The notes under the pieces are model-generated. The model was given only the letters and a program-made list of their open reading frames with translations, was not told the origin of the DNA and ran no database searches. Position numbers and translations under genes: made by a program. 64,000 nt of DNA from Zavarzinella sp. (lineage in GTDB: Bacteria; Planctomycetota; Planctomycetia; Gemmatales; Gemmataceae): positions 682,001 to 746,000 of the forward strand of contig JAWKTI010000001.1 of NCBI GenBank assembly GCA_041399155.1, in the 5' to 3' direction. Positions 54,270-62,913 of this stretch are shown piece by piece. Position 1 is the stretch's first letter. The number at the start of each line of letters is the position of its first letter.

Positions 54270-55331
54270 TTATTTTGCTGAAATTGTGAAGAAAAACTCA
54301 GAATAATCGGGTTTTACCAGCTTGGGATCTGGTTTGATGGCATCCACTTCAAATGGCTTGTTGATGGTGTTGCCGCACACATCCTCCAGGGTGCGGTCCA
54401 CCCGTACCTGGTACGTTTTGCCAGCTTCCCAACCACCGGTGGGGGTGAAATTCCAAACAGTTTCATTCTTCGATAAGCTGATTTTCCCCACAATCGCTTT
54501 CCCCTGATCGTCCAGCACTTCGATTTTCCGCTGCAGCAGTGCGTAATCCATCGTGCGTTCAAAAACCAGCCCCACAGCACTATTGGCTGCGGTGGGTTCA
54601 ACAATTTTCCATTGGGTGGGGTCGGGACTGAATTCAAACGGCTCCACGACTGAAAATTTCTTCACAAAGTCTTCCTGCAGTGGTTTGCCGTTCGCGTTGG
54701 TGATCGCTTTGCGGATTTTCAGCGTGAACTTTTTCCCTTGCGACAGTGCAGGCCCCTGATCCTCACGTGGCTTGACACCCTGTTTGATGCGACCTGGATC
54801 GATCAACAAGGTCAGGCGAGTCTGATCTTCATTCCACAATTCTTCATCAAGTTGCAGGAAAGGCTGGTCGACTTCCGTGCCATCTTCCCGAATTAATGAG
54901 AAATGCTGATAAACACCCCCACGTGCCATCGGCTGGGAGAACCGAAGGTAGATTCGCAGCAAATTTTCTGGCAAACGATCCCCACTGGGGTAAACCCCCA
55001 CTAATTGTGGTGCTTCCTGAACCAGTTTTGGCACTGTGACATCAATTATTTTCTTGTCTGACATGAAAACGCGATAGCTGACCCCTGCCACCAATGGATA
55101 TTTGGGCTGAAACCAAAGATCGTTCCCTTTGGCAACCCACGTGCCAGCCAGTGCGGGACGGGCAGCAATTTCCTCATCTGTCCCACTGATGACGCACACT
55201 TTGTCCGGTGCGGTCTTGCAATTCGGCAACACCAACTGGTTATTCACCAGTTTCAGGCCCGGTGCTTCCGCACCGTGTGCCAGTGTCAGGCACATGCCCA
55301 GCCATCCCAGTACCAGTAATTGCCTTGCCAT
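54270..55331 (-). CDS. Secreted protein with Ig-like domain
   Basis: 353 residues from the ATG at 55331, with a strong ribosome binding site (CAGGAGGGCACC). Signal peptide MARQLLVLGWLGMCLTLAHG. Strand-rich with SbsA/Big-type features: LRIYLRFSQPMARGGVY (a typical domain start), LTLLIDPGRIKQGV, FTLKIRKAITNANGKPL and TWNFTPTGGWEAGKTYQVRVD. There is one conserved-looking Cys pair only (NCKTAPDKVCV). Likely two such sandwiches. No catalytic motif. It may coat the surface or bind polysaccharide. Possibly the last gene before a divergent region. Confidence 0.75.
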   Translation of the reverse strand: MARQLLVLGWLGMCLTLAHGAEAPGLKLVNNQLVLPNCKTAPDKVCVISGTDEEIAARPALAGTWVAKGNDLWFQPKYPLVAGVSYRVFMSDKKIIDVTVPKLVQEAPQLVGVYPSGDRLPENLLRIYLRFSQPMARGGVYQHFSLIREDGTEVDQPFLQLDEELWNEDQTRLTLLIDPGRIKQGVKPREDQGPALSQGKKFTLKIRKAITNANGKPLQEDFVKKFSVVEPFEFSPDPTQWKIVEPTAANSAVGLVFERTMDYALLQRKIEVLDDQGKAIVGKISLSKNETVWNFTPTGGWEAGKTYQVRVDRTLEDVCGNTINKPFEVDAIKPDPKLVKPDYSEFFFTISAK

Positions 55332-55403
55332 GGTGCCCTCCTGCAAAATGTGCTTCAGGTGCTATTTTAGCAATCTGGCACCCGATGCAAAAATGAAAAT
55401 CAA

Positions 55404-55567
55404 ATGAGTACCCGAATATAACCACCCCACCTGGAAGGTGCCGCCACTATAAAGGAATCGAATACCCGGCGCTGGGGAAAGTGCGCCACTGCGAAACGCA
55501 GGAAGTGCTGGTGCCCTATCGGCAATGGGCTGATTTTTGCCGTCTGGGGAAAGAATTCCGGCCCTAA
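55404..55567 (+). pseudogene. DUF1653-like small gene with a start-proximal frame break
   Basis: The reading PGRCRHYKGIEYPALGKVRH followed by CETQEVLVPYRQ matches the GRYRHYKG...ARHSET...LVVYR pattern of the DUF1653 family. In that frame no start codon is available between the upstream stop and the motif. An ATG at 55404 (MSTRI) joins it if one base is lost near 55419. After YRQ the sequence no longer fits the family, so the gene may also be truncated. The full-length family is about 70 residues. Confidence 0.45.
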
Positions 55568-55677
55568 CCGCTTCCGACACAATCATACTTGTCATTCTAA
55601 CTGCTATAATCGACTAAAGTTTCTCGCAACAGAATCATACCACCGTTCGATCCCATTGCACGTTGTAGGAGGCGAAC

Positions 55678-56634
55678 ATGCCTGTGTTACATATTAATGA
55701 AGCCGAAGTTGCCGAACTGCTGACCATGCCGGAAGCGGTGGATGCAGTGGAAACTGTATTCCGCAAGTGGGCGTTGGAAGAGGCCAGTAATGTGCCACGG
55801 ATGCGCTGCCAAACCGACCACACCATGCTGCACGTGCTGCCTGCAGCCGCCAAAACATTAAAAGTGATTGGTTACAAGGCGTATACCACCACCAAAAAGC
55901 AGGCTCGCTTTCATGTAACATTGTACGATGGCAAAACCGGCGACATGCTGGCTATTATTCAGGCAGATCAGTTGGGCCGAATCCGCACCGGTGCCGCCAG
56001 TGGCGTGGCAACCCGGTACTTGGCCCGGCCGGACGCACGCACGGTGGGGATCCTTGGCAGTGGAAAACAGGCACGCACTCAATTGCTGGCAGTGGCGGCA
56101 GTTCGCCCGATTGAACAAGCGTTCGTTTACAGCCCCACGGTGGAAAATCGGCAGCAATTTGCCACCACCATGACAGCGGAATGTGGATTTCCCGTCATTG
56201 CGGTCGACCAACCGGAACAGGCAGTCAAACAGGCCGATGTGGTCTGCACCATCACCAGTTCAGTCAAACCGGTGATGCTGGGGGAATGGCTGCAGCCCGG
56301 CCAGCACCTGAACATTGCTGGTTCCAACATGAAATTCAAAACCGAAATTGATCTTGAAGTAATCAAACGATGCAGCAAAGTAGTTGTGGACAGTCGAGAT
56401 CAGGCGATGATGGAAGCAGGCGACCTGATCCCCGCTGTTAATGCCGGCATTATTCAGTGGTACGACATGCCCGAACTGGGCCGCCTGGTCGATGATCACA
56501 TCCCCGATCGGGAACGCACCGACGAAATCACTCTGTTCAAATCATTGGGCATCGGCCTGGAAGATATTGCCGTGGGCATCCTGGTCTACGAAAAAGCCCG
56601 CACCGCAGGCAAAGGGAGAGAACTGGATATTTAA
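55678..56634 (+). CDS. Ornithine cyclodeaminase / mu-crystallin family protein
   Basis: 318 residues. GTAGGAGGCGAAC precedes the ATG. The NAD-binding Rossmann fold is visible (TVGILGSGKQARTQLLAVAAV) and the family motifs RTGAASGVATRYLA, ADVVCTITSSVKPVML and HLNIAGSNMKFKTEID are clear. Such enzymes deaminate ornithine to proline or act on related imino or amino acids (alanine dehydrogenase-like). The substrate cannot be told. It stands alone behind a DUF1653-like remnant. Confidence 0.9.
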   Translation: MPVLHINEAEVAELLTMPEAVDAVETVFRKWALEEASNVPRMRCQTDHTMLHVLPAAAKTLKVIGYKAYTTTKKQARFHVTLYDGKTGDMLAIIQADQLGRIRTGAASGVATRYLARPDARTVGILGSGKQARTQLLAVAAVRPIEQAFVYSPTVENRQQFATTMTAECGFPVIAVDQPEQAVKQADVVCTITSSVKPVMLGEWLQPGQHLNIAGSNMKFKTEIDLEVIKRCSKVVVDSRDQAMMEAGDLIPAVNAGIIQWYDMPELGRLVDDHIPDRERTDEITLFKSLGIGLEDIAVGILVYEKARTAGKGRELDI

Positions 56635-56689
56635 CTGCAAACCACTTCAACTGTAATTTGGTGAACTCCATAGGTGAAAGGTTCAATTC

Positions 56690-57658
56690 ATGTACACTAT
56701 GTTTATCGTCCTGACAATTTTTGTTCTAAGCATTATACTCGATGCCGTTTTTCTTCGCATCGGCGCCAACTGGGCGAAAATCCCAAAGATAGGATTTTTG
56801 CGAGCATTGGTAACCACATTCATGATCGTTGTTTTTTCTTTAGCAATTCATCTTGGATATTCCTGGCTGACAACAGAGATTGTGGATCCCCCACCGTTGC
56901 TCGCGCTGTTATTTGAATTTGCTCTGGTCATGTTTGTTACCTTCAGCACCATTGCGATCTTTTTTCGTACCACATACAAACGTGCAATCTGCAGTTGGCT
57001 TGTTACTTTGATACCCGCTGTTGCGAAGGTGGTGCTGATTTTCTTTGTCTTGAACCCATTTCTGTTAGAAGCATTTGTTGTCGCGAATCAGTCGATGTCG
57101 CCTGTACTGCGTGGCACACACCAGATTGGAAAATGTCCTTCTTGTGGGCAACAGGCAATCGCAGGTTTCCATCCCGAATTCGAGCGGCTTGATGCATATC
57201 GTCGATTTGGTATTTGCCTCACCTGCAACAAAACAGACGAAATTGGTGATCTCATTCCTGTTCTTCAGCAACCAGACCGAATTATTGTGAATAAAATCCA
57301 GACACCAAAGCGTTGGGATATTGTGCTGTACAAGACTCTTACTAATCAACCGACAAATTCTGTCCATCGATTAGTTGGCTTACCTGGAGAAGAAATCATC
57401 ATCAAAGAAGGTGAGATCTGGATTAATGGAATCAAAGCCCAGCCACCTGCAGAAATTTCTAAAATCAATTTCATTCCGGATCAGTACGGTTCAGTCGAGT
57501 CGCCATTAAGGCTGGCTAACGACGAATATTTTGTGATTGGCGACCTGCAAGAACATTCTTTTGATTCTCGTTTCATGGGGCCAATTCCGAAGGGAAATAT
57601 CGAAGGTGTTGTCAAAGTGATCTACTGGCCTATGTCTCGATGGCGTATTTTCGAATAA
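56690..57658 (+). CDS. S26 signal peptidase with zinc-ribbon insert
   Basis: 322 residues. About five N-terminal helices (FIVLTIFVLSIILDAVFL, LLALLFEFALVMFVTFSTIA and VVLIFFVLNPFLLEAFVV) precede the S26 serine motif NQSMSPVL. A zinc ribbon (CPSCGQ...CLTCNK) is inserted after it, as in other planctomycete members. RIIVNKIQTPKRWDIVLY is the second box. The third box, where bacterial type-I enzymes have a catalytic Lys (xKRxxGLPGD), reads VHRLVGLPGEE here. GDLQEHSFDSRFMGPIP is the last box. It cleaves signal peptides at the membrane exterior; the many exported proteins here are plausible substrates. Confidence 0.88.
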   Translation: MYTMFIVLTIFVLSIILDAVFLRIGANWAKIPKIGFLRALVTTFMIVVFSLAIHLGYSWLTTEIVDPPPLLALLFEFALVMFVTFSTIAIFFRTTYKRAICSWLVTLIPAVAKVVLIFFVLNPFLLEAFVVANQSMSPVLRGTHQIGKCPSCGQQAIAGFHPEFERLDAYRRFGICLTCNKTDEIGDLIPVLQQPDRIIVNKIQTPKRWDIVLYKTLTNQPTNSVHRLVGLPGEEIIIKEGEIWINGIKAQPPAEISKINFIPDQYGSVESPLRLANDEYFVIGDLQEHSFDSRFMGPIPKGNIEGVVKVIYWPMSRWRIFE

Positions 57659-57729
57659 CGGATGAACAAATTCTGATTGTCTTCAAACATGATCATCTTT
57701 TTACTACTTAAGCATTTCCTTTAGTTTAC

Positions 57730-58845
57730 TTATTCTGACTTATCCTTGTTGCCCAAAGTGTGTTCAAAAAAGGCATACAGCAGGCGGTTTGCTTCCGCAT
57801 CTGGGCTGTGCAGTTTGCGGTTGGTCATCGCCACGCGGTATTTTGCACCCAGCAACTCATTCACCTGTACGGTGTGGTTCAGTGCCTCCCAGCGTGCCGG
57901 CGGATCTTCCGCACCACCAGAAACAAACATGGGACGTGGGGCCATCAGTGCGTGCAGTTCATGGAGATCCCGTTTCTGCTCCATCATCGTGCGATAGGGA
58001 CCAGTTCTGAGATTTTTCTCATTTGGGATGCCGCGACTTCGTTGCATCGGCAGTTTCCTGTCAAATCCGAGATACCATGGCTCCCAGTAATTCACGTTGG
58101 AGCGGGATTCATCAAACACAATCCCTGGGTCGGACCAGGCTCCGCAGGCAAACTCTTCATCCAGACACGCAGCAAACATCGCCCACTTCCCACCGTAGGA
58201 GTGCCCCACCACACCAATCCGTTTGGCATCCACGTGGGGCAGGTTGGCCAGAAACCGGCGGCAGTTCGATGCCTCATAAGCGTGAAATGAGAGCGGCTGG
58301 ATCGTGCATGTTTCTTTCGTGGGATAATACGTGTTCGGATCGCCGCCCAGAGATAACGCAACAAAACCCCGCTTGGCCAACTGGATAGCATAATCGCGGA
58401 ACTCACTTTTGCCACGCCCCACGGCAGTGTTCGCTTCGTAGAACACCACCACGACTGCTGGAAAAGGCCCCTTTCCAGGTGGTGTCAGCAGCCAGGCATC
58501 ATCCACCAGACGTTCTGGGGCTGTTTGCAGCCGGATCTTCTGCCAGGTAATTCCATCCTGTTTTTCTGTAGACAACACTTCCATGGTGGGCCTGGTGAGT
58601 GGTGCAGGCCAGGCACCCATTTGCTGGTGCCAGTATTTCAGAATCTCTCCACGTCTCTGCTGCCACTGGGCGGCAGTCTGCACTTTTCGGCCATCATCAA
58701 ACAACAGTGGGGAGCGATAATTACCCAATTTGCCCACATATTCCGCTGGTGGCTGATAGTACGGCAGCAGTTCTTTCGGCGGTTCCTGGGCAAAAGTTCC
58801 GACCGCCCCCAGGGAAAGAAAGATTGCGATTGCTGATCTGTTCAT
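57730..58845 (-). CDS. Secreted alpha/beta-hydrolase (prolyl-oligopeptidase or dienelactone-hydrolase type)
   Basis: 371 residues from the ATG at 58845 (GGAGAG ahead). The signal peptide is MNRSAIAIFLSLGAVGTFAQ. The fold is seen as FPAVVVVFYEANTA (oxyanion region), FVALSLGGDPNTYY, RIGVVGHSYGGKWAMFAA (nucleophile Ser in GHSYGG), WSDPGIVFDE and a C-terminal MAPRPMFVSGGAEDPPARW, with the final His near NRKLHSPDAE. It resembles acetyl-xylan-type or carboxyl esterases. The substrate cannot be told. Neighbours do not suggest a cluster. Confidence 0.85.
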   Translation of the reverse strand: MNRSAIAIFLSLGAVGTFAQEPPKELLPYYQPPAEYVGKLGNYRSPLLFDDGRKVQTAAQWQQRRGEILKYWHQQMGAWPAPLTRPTMEVLSTEKQDGITWQKIRLQTAPERLVDDAWLLTPPGKGPFPAVVVVFYEANTAVGRGKSEFRDYAIQLAKRGFVALSLGGDPNTYYPTKETCTIQPLSFHAYEASNCRRFLANLPHVDAKRIGVVGHSYGGKWAMFAACLDEEFACGAWSDPGIVFDESRSNVNYWEPWYLGFDRKLPMQRSRGIPNEKNLRTGPYRTMMEQKRDLHELHALMAPRPMFVSGGAEDPPARWEALNHTVQVNELLGAKYRVAMTNRKLHSPDAEANRLLYAFFEHTLGNKDKSE

Positions 58846-59001
58846 GAATTTGACTCTCCGGAAAGACAACCCAAAATTGCGTCATTCGAATTCGGCACGG
58901 CTTCTCGTAAAAGCAAACTAACGGGTGCCAGTAGAAAACGCAACGAAAAACTGCTATCGTGCAATCAGGTGCCGTATCGCAGAGCCCGAACGATAATCAC
59001 G

Positions 59002-59580
59002 ATGAAAATCCAAATTCTGACATCTGTTCTGAAGCAATTCATTATCGTTGGCCTGCTGCTCGTTTCGATTTACAGTTATCTGCGTTATCGTGTTGCTCGG
59101 GCTGAATTATTTACGGTAATGAACGCAATACCCGGCGAAGTGGCAGTTGATTTGGGTATTCCTGGTACCACACAGTTGGAAGTCATCCCAAGCAGCTTGC
59201 ACCACCACGGGGTGGACTATTACCTGAAAACTGATCTCAGCAATGCTGATCTCAACAGGATTGACGGTTCCATTACGGTGCAGGAAGCCGATCTCGATTG
59301 GAAATTTGATTTCGCAAGTATTGCAAAGGATCCTCCTGACAGCCGTGGGTATTGGCTATGTCGGCTGAATAAGACCAGTCACCAATTTGTCACCATTACG
59401 GTGAATGAGGCACAGATTCCGTTGCTTGAAAACACGACACTGCTCACTACTCGTTATGCCGTGTGCGAACTGAAAACGGTTCCTGTTGTAGGCTGGCAGA
59501 TCCTCGCTTTCCTGTCGGCATTGCCCGCAGTGGTTGTCTGTCTGCGGTTTGCGTGGCGAAAATTGAAGGGCAGACCATAG
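59002..59580 (+). CDS. Hypothetical membrane protein
   Basis: 192 residues from the ATG at 59002. Helix 1 (LKQFIIVGLLLVSIYSYL), a non-cytoplasmic domain with strand-rich segments (TTQLEVIPSSLHHHGVDYYL, NTTLLTTRYAVCELKT) and helix 2 near the C-terminus (VVGWQILAFLSALPAVVVCL) followed by basic residues (RFAWRKLKGR). There is a His triplet but no clear metal site. No family recognised. It precedes another small membrane gene in the same direction by about 220 bp. Confidence 0.6.
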   Translation: MKIQILTSVLKQFIIVGLLLVSIYSYLRYRVARAELFTVMNAIPGEVAVDLGIPGTTQLEVIPSSLHHHGVDYYLKTDLSNADLNRIDGSITVQEADLDWKFDFASIAKDPPDSRGYWLCRLNKTSHQFVTITVNEAQIPLLENTTLLTTRYAVCELKTVPVVGWQILAFLSALPAVVVCLRFAWRKLKGRP

Positions 59581-59797
59581 CAATTCGGCTTTGCGCCATT
59601 GGCGAATCTTTCTCGTTGGGCATTGAATGAAAATCCACTATCAGTTGCTTGCCATGCGTAGTGGCAGGAAGCAGCAAACGATATGTAGTGGGATGGCTGT
59701 TTCTGGTTCTGGCTGTTTCATTGAAATGCACTTGCACCGGGATCAATTCCGTGGATAATATGTCTTTTGGTTTCTGTTACCCACACAAGGAACGTCG

Positions 59798-60304
59798 ATG
59801 CCTGAAATCTACGAAAAAATTGATGATTCATTTCCATTATTTTTGCTGATCGCTTTTTCGCTTGCAATTTTCAGCATTGTAATTGGAAGCTTATTGAGTG
59901 CTGTCTGGCTCATATTCGCCGGATCATGGGTGCGTGTGGCCAAGTTTGGATATAGCAAAGCGTTTCATGCAACGCTGATGTGTAATTTTATTACGACAAT
60001 GTTTCATTTCACGATATTAATCTTCATTGTTTATATCCTGAAATTGGAGCGCGAAGCAGATCGGTCCGCAACAATTACCCAACGACTGGGATTTTACTTT
60101 TCGCCGATCTATCTGATCTATTACACAATAGGCTCTGTTCTGGTGCATTCCTTGGTATTTTCGCATGTCTTTGTGGACAAAAATGGGCAGCCACTTCGTT
60201 TCAGTAAGGCTGTCTTGCTTGCACTGGCATATCTGGCAATGTATACGATGTTTACGACCATGGTGACGTTGATTGGTTTTGCTATTAATGGCACACTGCG
60301 CTGA
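59798..60304 (+). CDS. Hypothetical membrane protein with about four helices
   Basis: 168 residues. AAGGAACGTCG precedes the ATG. Hydrophobic segments run near residues 14-42 (LFLLIAFSLAIFSIVIG, LSAVWLIFAG), 60-80 (FHFTILIFIVYIL), 105-125 (IYLIYYTIGSVLVHSLVFS) and 140-165 (AVLLALAYLAMYTMFTTMVT). A charged loop (KLEREADRSATITQRLG) separates halves. No family recognised; a channel or regulator is possible. It is adjacent to the 59002 gene and may belong with it. Confidence 0.65.
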   Translation: MPEIYEKIDDSFPLFLLIAFSLAIFSIVIGSLLSAVWLIFAGSWVRVAKFGYSKAFHATLMCNFITTMFHFTILIFIVYILKLEREADRSATITQRLGFYFSPIYLIYYTIGSVLVHSLVFSHVFVDKNGQPLRFSKAVLLALAYLAMYTMFTTMVTLIGFAINGTLR

Positions 60305-60618
60305 TGCGGTTCAATTGCCTGTGAAAGTTTCCTGTAGTCTTCAGCGGCTTTCAAATACTCAGCAAGTGTGGGTACCAATCACTGCTCGGCGTTGATCTAC
60401 TAGCGATTCTGGTCCCTACGTGGTGGGGTGCCAATAGATGAGAGCTTACTCATCAAAGTGGGACGGAAATTGCTTTTGCATCATCATATCACATGTAAAA
60501 TACTTGCATGTCAGTAAATTTCCAGGGAACTTTCCTTGTACCACCGTGGGAAGTTTGTAGAAAAATAGATGAAATTGTTTGACTTTTTGCACCCTGGAAC
60601 CACCAAAAGTACACCTCC
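60305..60618. other. Intergenic region, about 310 bp
   Basis: Promoter and leader of carA. It has no recognisable riboswitch, pyrimidine-type attenuator or repeat. An A/T-rich stretch near 60470-60520 may contain a promoter but no box is convincing. Confidence 0.4.
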
Positions 60619-61734
60619 ATGCACACTCCGGCCTTGTTGGCGTTAGAAGATGGCACCCTCTACCGCGGGATTTCATTTGGGGCCGAAGGCGAAACTACTG
60701 GTGAAGTTGTTTTCAACACCAGCCTCACTGGTTATCAGGAGGTGCTGACCGATCCCTCGTATAAGGGTCAGATTGTCACCATGACCTACCCACTGATCGG
60801 TAGTTATGGCATTACCGCCGAAGATAACGAATCGAGCTACCCGCAGGTTTCTGGGTTTATCGTGCGGGAAGAAATCCAGACCCCCAGTAACTTCCGTTCG
60901 GAAATCTCGCTGGGCGATTACCTGAAAAAACACCGCATCATTGCAATTGCCGGCATCGATACTCGTTCCCTGGTGCGGCGAATCCGCGAAACAGGTGCCC
61001 TGATGGGTGTGCTTTCCACCACCGATCTCGATCCGATTTCTCTGGTCAACAAGGCCCGCCAACTGGGCAGTATGGCCGGGTGCGATCTGGTGAAGGAAGT
61101 TTCCCCCACTGCAGCCTACGCCTGGAATCAGGGTGGGCTGGCACCTCTGGCGACCACGATGCTGGCAGAACAGCCCATCACACGCCACGTGGTTGCACTG
61201 GACTACGGCATGAAATGGAACATCCCAAGGTGCCTGACCCAGTCTGGCTGTCGAGTCACTGTGCTGCCGGGCACTTCGACGCCCGAACAAGTATTGGAAT
61301 ATCAGCCCGATGGGATTTTTCTCTCGAATGGTCCTGGCGACCCAGCCGCGGTAGGGTATGCCATCGATACCATTCGCAAACTGCTCGACAAAAAGCCGAT
61401 CTTTGGCATCTGCCTGGGGCATCAGTTGCTGGCACTGGCACTTGGGGCAAAAACCTACAAGTTGAAGTTTGGCCACCGTGGGGCAAACCACCCGGTACAG
61501 AACAAAATTACGGGCAAAGTGGAGATCACCACGCAGAATCATGGTTTTGCAGTCGATTTGAACAGCCTGCCCGCCGATCTGGAATGCACGCACGTCAGTC
61601 TGAATGATCACACCGTCGAGGGGATTCGCCACCGCACTCTACCATTATTCAGTGTGCAATACCATCCAGAAGCATCCGCCGGCCCCCACGATAGCAGCTA
61701 TTTGTTCGAACAATTCCGCACCGCTTTGAATTAG
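60619..61734 (+). CDS. carA: Carbamoyl-phosphate synthase small subunit
   Basis: 371 residues. Supplies ammonia from glutamine for carbamoyl phosphate used in pyrimidine and arginine synthesis; the large subunit (carB) is not in this window. The small-subunit domain begins PALLALEDGTLYRGISFGAEG. The glutaminase triad is visible: Cys in GICLGHQLLALALG, His and Glu in VQYHPEASAGPHD. NHPVQNKITGKVEITTQNHG is typical of CarA. It lacks a clear Shine-Dalgarno and carries a pyrimidine-rich stretch before the ATG. Confidence 0.94.
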   Translation: MHTPALLALEDGTLYRGISFGAEGETTGEVVFNTSLTGYQEVLTDPSYKGQIVTMTYPLIGSYGITAEDNESSYPQVSGFIVREEIQTPSNFRSEISLGDYLKKHRIIAIAGIDTRSLVRRIRETGALMGVLSTTDLDPISLVNKARQLGSMAGCDLVKEVSPTAAYAWNQGGLAPLATTMLAEQPITRHVVALDYGMKWNIPRCLTQSGCRVTVLPGTSTPEQVLEYQPDGIFLSNGPGDPAAVGYAIDTIRKLLDKKPIFGICLGHQLLALALGAKTYKLKFGHRGANHPVQNKITGKVEITTQNHGFAVDLNSLPADLECTHVSLNDHTVEGIRHRTLPLFSVQYHPEASAGPHDSSYLFEQFRTALN

Positions 61735-61940
61735 AACAATCTCATGAATTTCTTTTAACCAAACTTCGCAATCAAGTGGCTGCGGCATCCTGCCGCAGAA
61801 TTCACACACCAGCTGGAAGCAGGTGCCACATTGCACAATCAAGTCCTCACGGTCGTTTCTGCAAACTTCACCAAAATAAAATCGACTGTCTTGCCCAGGC
61901 GGGAATAGAATACGATTGTCATTAGTCACCAGGGTTCATT

Positions 61941-62888
61941 ATGACCACAGCCTCTGAAGCCAAAACACAGCTCCAGCAATTAGTTACCAACATCACTTCA
62001 GTGGTACTCGGCAAAATCGAAGTCGTGCGGCTGGGTGTGATTGCACTGCTGGCTGATGGCCATATTCTTCTGGAAGATGTTCCCGGCGTGGGCAAAACCC
62101 TGCTTGCCAAAGCATTTGCAAAAAGCATCGATGCTAGCTTCCACCGTGTGCAGTTCACGCCAGACCTGCTGCCCGCTGACCTGCTGGGCACCAACGTGCT
62201 CGATCAGAAGGCGGGTGAGTTCCGGTTTATGCCCGGCCCCCTCTTCTCTCAGGTGGTGCTTGCGGATGAAGTCAATCGTGCCACCCCACGTACACAATCG
62301 GCATTGCTGGAAGCGATGGCAGAGCGGCAAATTACTGTGGATGGGTTGACGCGGACCCTTCAGCCACCCTTTTTCGTGATTGCCACCCAGAACCCTTATG
62401 AATTTGAAGGGACCTACCCACTTCCGGAAAGCCAACTGGACCGGTTTCTGATTCGTACCGAATTGGGTTATCCTGATCGGCAGGCCGAACGCGATCTGCT
62501 GATTCAGCACCGCATGGGTGAACCGGTCGATAAATTACCGGCAGTGCTCTCTTCCAGTGCGGTTGCCAGCCTGCAGGAACTGGTCCGCACCGTGCAGGTA
62601 AGCGATGCCATTGCCGATTACATTCTGGATATTGTGGAAGCCACCCGTAAACGGAACGATATTGTGCTGGGTGCCAGCACGCGGGCAGCCTTGGGCCTTT
62701 ACCGTGCGGCACAGGCAGCCGCCCTGTACGATGGGCGGGATTATCTGGTGCCCGACGATGTGAAAAACCTGGCGGTGCCCTGTCTTGCTCACCGGATTGT
62801 GGCAAAATCGATCGCCCTCAGTGGCACGGGCGACCTGGCCAGTACCGCAATTAAAGAAATTCTGCAGACAATTGAGATTCCCACCTGA
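61941..62888 (+). CDS. MoxR-family AAA+ ATPase
   Basis: 315 residues. Walker A (LEDVPGVGKTLLAKAFAK), Walker B (VVLADEVNRATPRTQSALLEAM) and sensor elements (FFVIATQNPYEFEGTYPLPESQLDRF) are typical of MoxR, which acts as a chaperone-type ATPase activating enzyme complexes, often with VWA-domain partners. None of those partners lies next to it, although it ends where the convergent cysteine-synthase-like gene stops. No other conserved helper is seen. Confidence 0.93.
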   Translation: MTTASEAKTQLQQLVTNITSVVLGKIEVVRLGVIALLADGHILLEDVPGVGKTLLAKAFAKSIDASFHRVQFTPDLLPADLLGTNVLDQKAGEFRFMPGPLFSQVVLADEVNRATPRTQSALLEAMAERQITVDGLTRTLQPPFFVIATQNPYEFEGTYPLPESQLDRFLIRTELGYPDRQAERDLLIQHRMGEPVDKLPAVLSSSAVASLQELVRTVQVSDAIADYILDIVEATRKRNDIVLGASTRAALGLYRAAQAAALYDGRDYLVPDDVKNLAVPCLAHRIVAKSIALSGTGDLASTAIKEILQTIEIPT

Positions 62889-62913
62889 ACCTGAAATGAT
62901 TTCAGATCAGGTT
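62888..62913. terminator. Bidirectional nested hairpin between convergent genes
   Basis: The inverted repeat AACCTGA...TCAGGTT (62888-62894 and 62907-62913) encloses the nested pair CTGAAAT-G-ATTTCAG (62891-62905). It overlaps the stop of the MoxR gene and the stop of the cysteine-synthase-like gene, as a shared terminator between convergent genes would. Confidence 0.55.

Noticed and set aside
61645..61929. 94-codon minus-strand frame with four Cys behind carA
   Set aside because: Overlaps the end of carA by 90 bases and partly consists of a repeat-like GCCCAGGCGGGAAT; no ribosome binding site or family.
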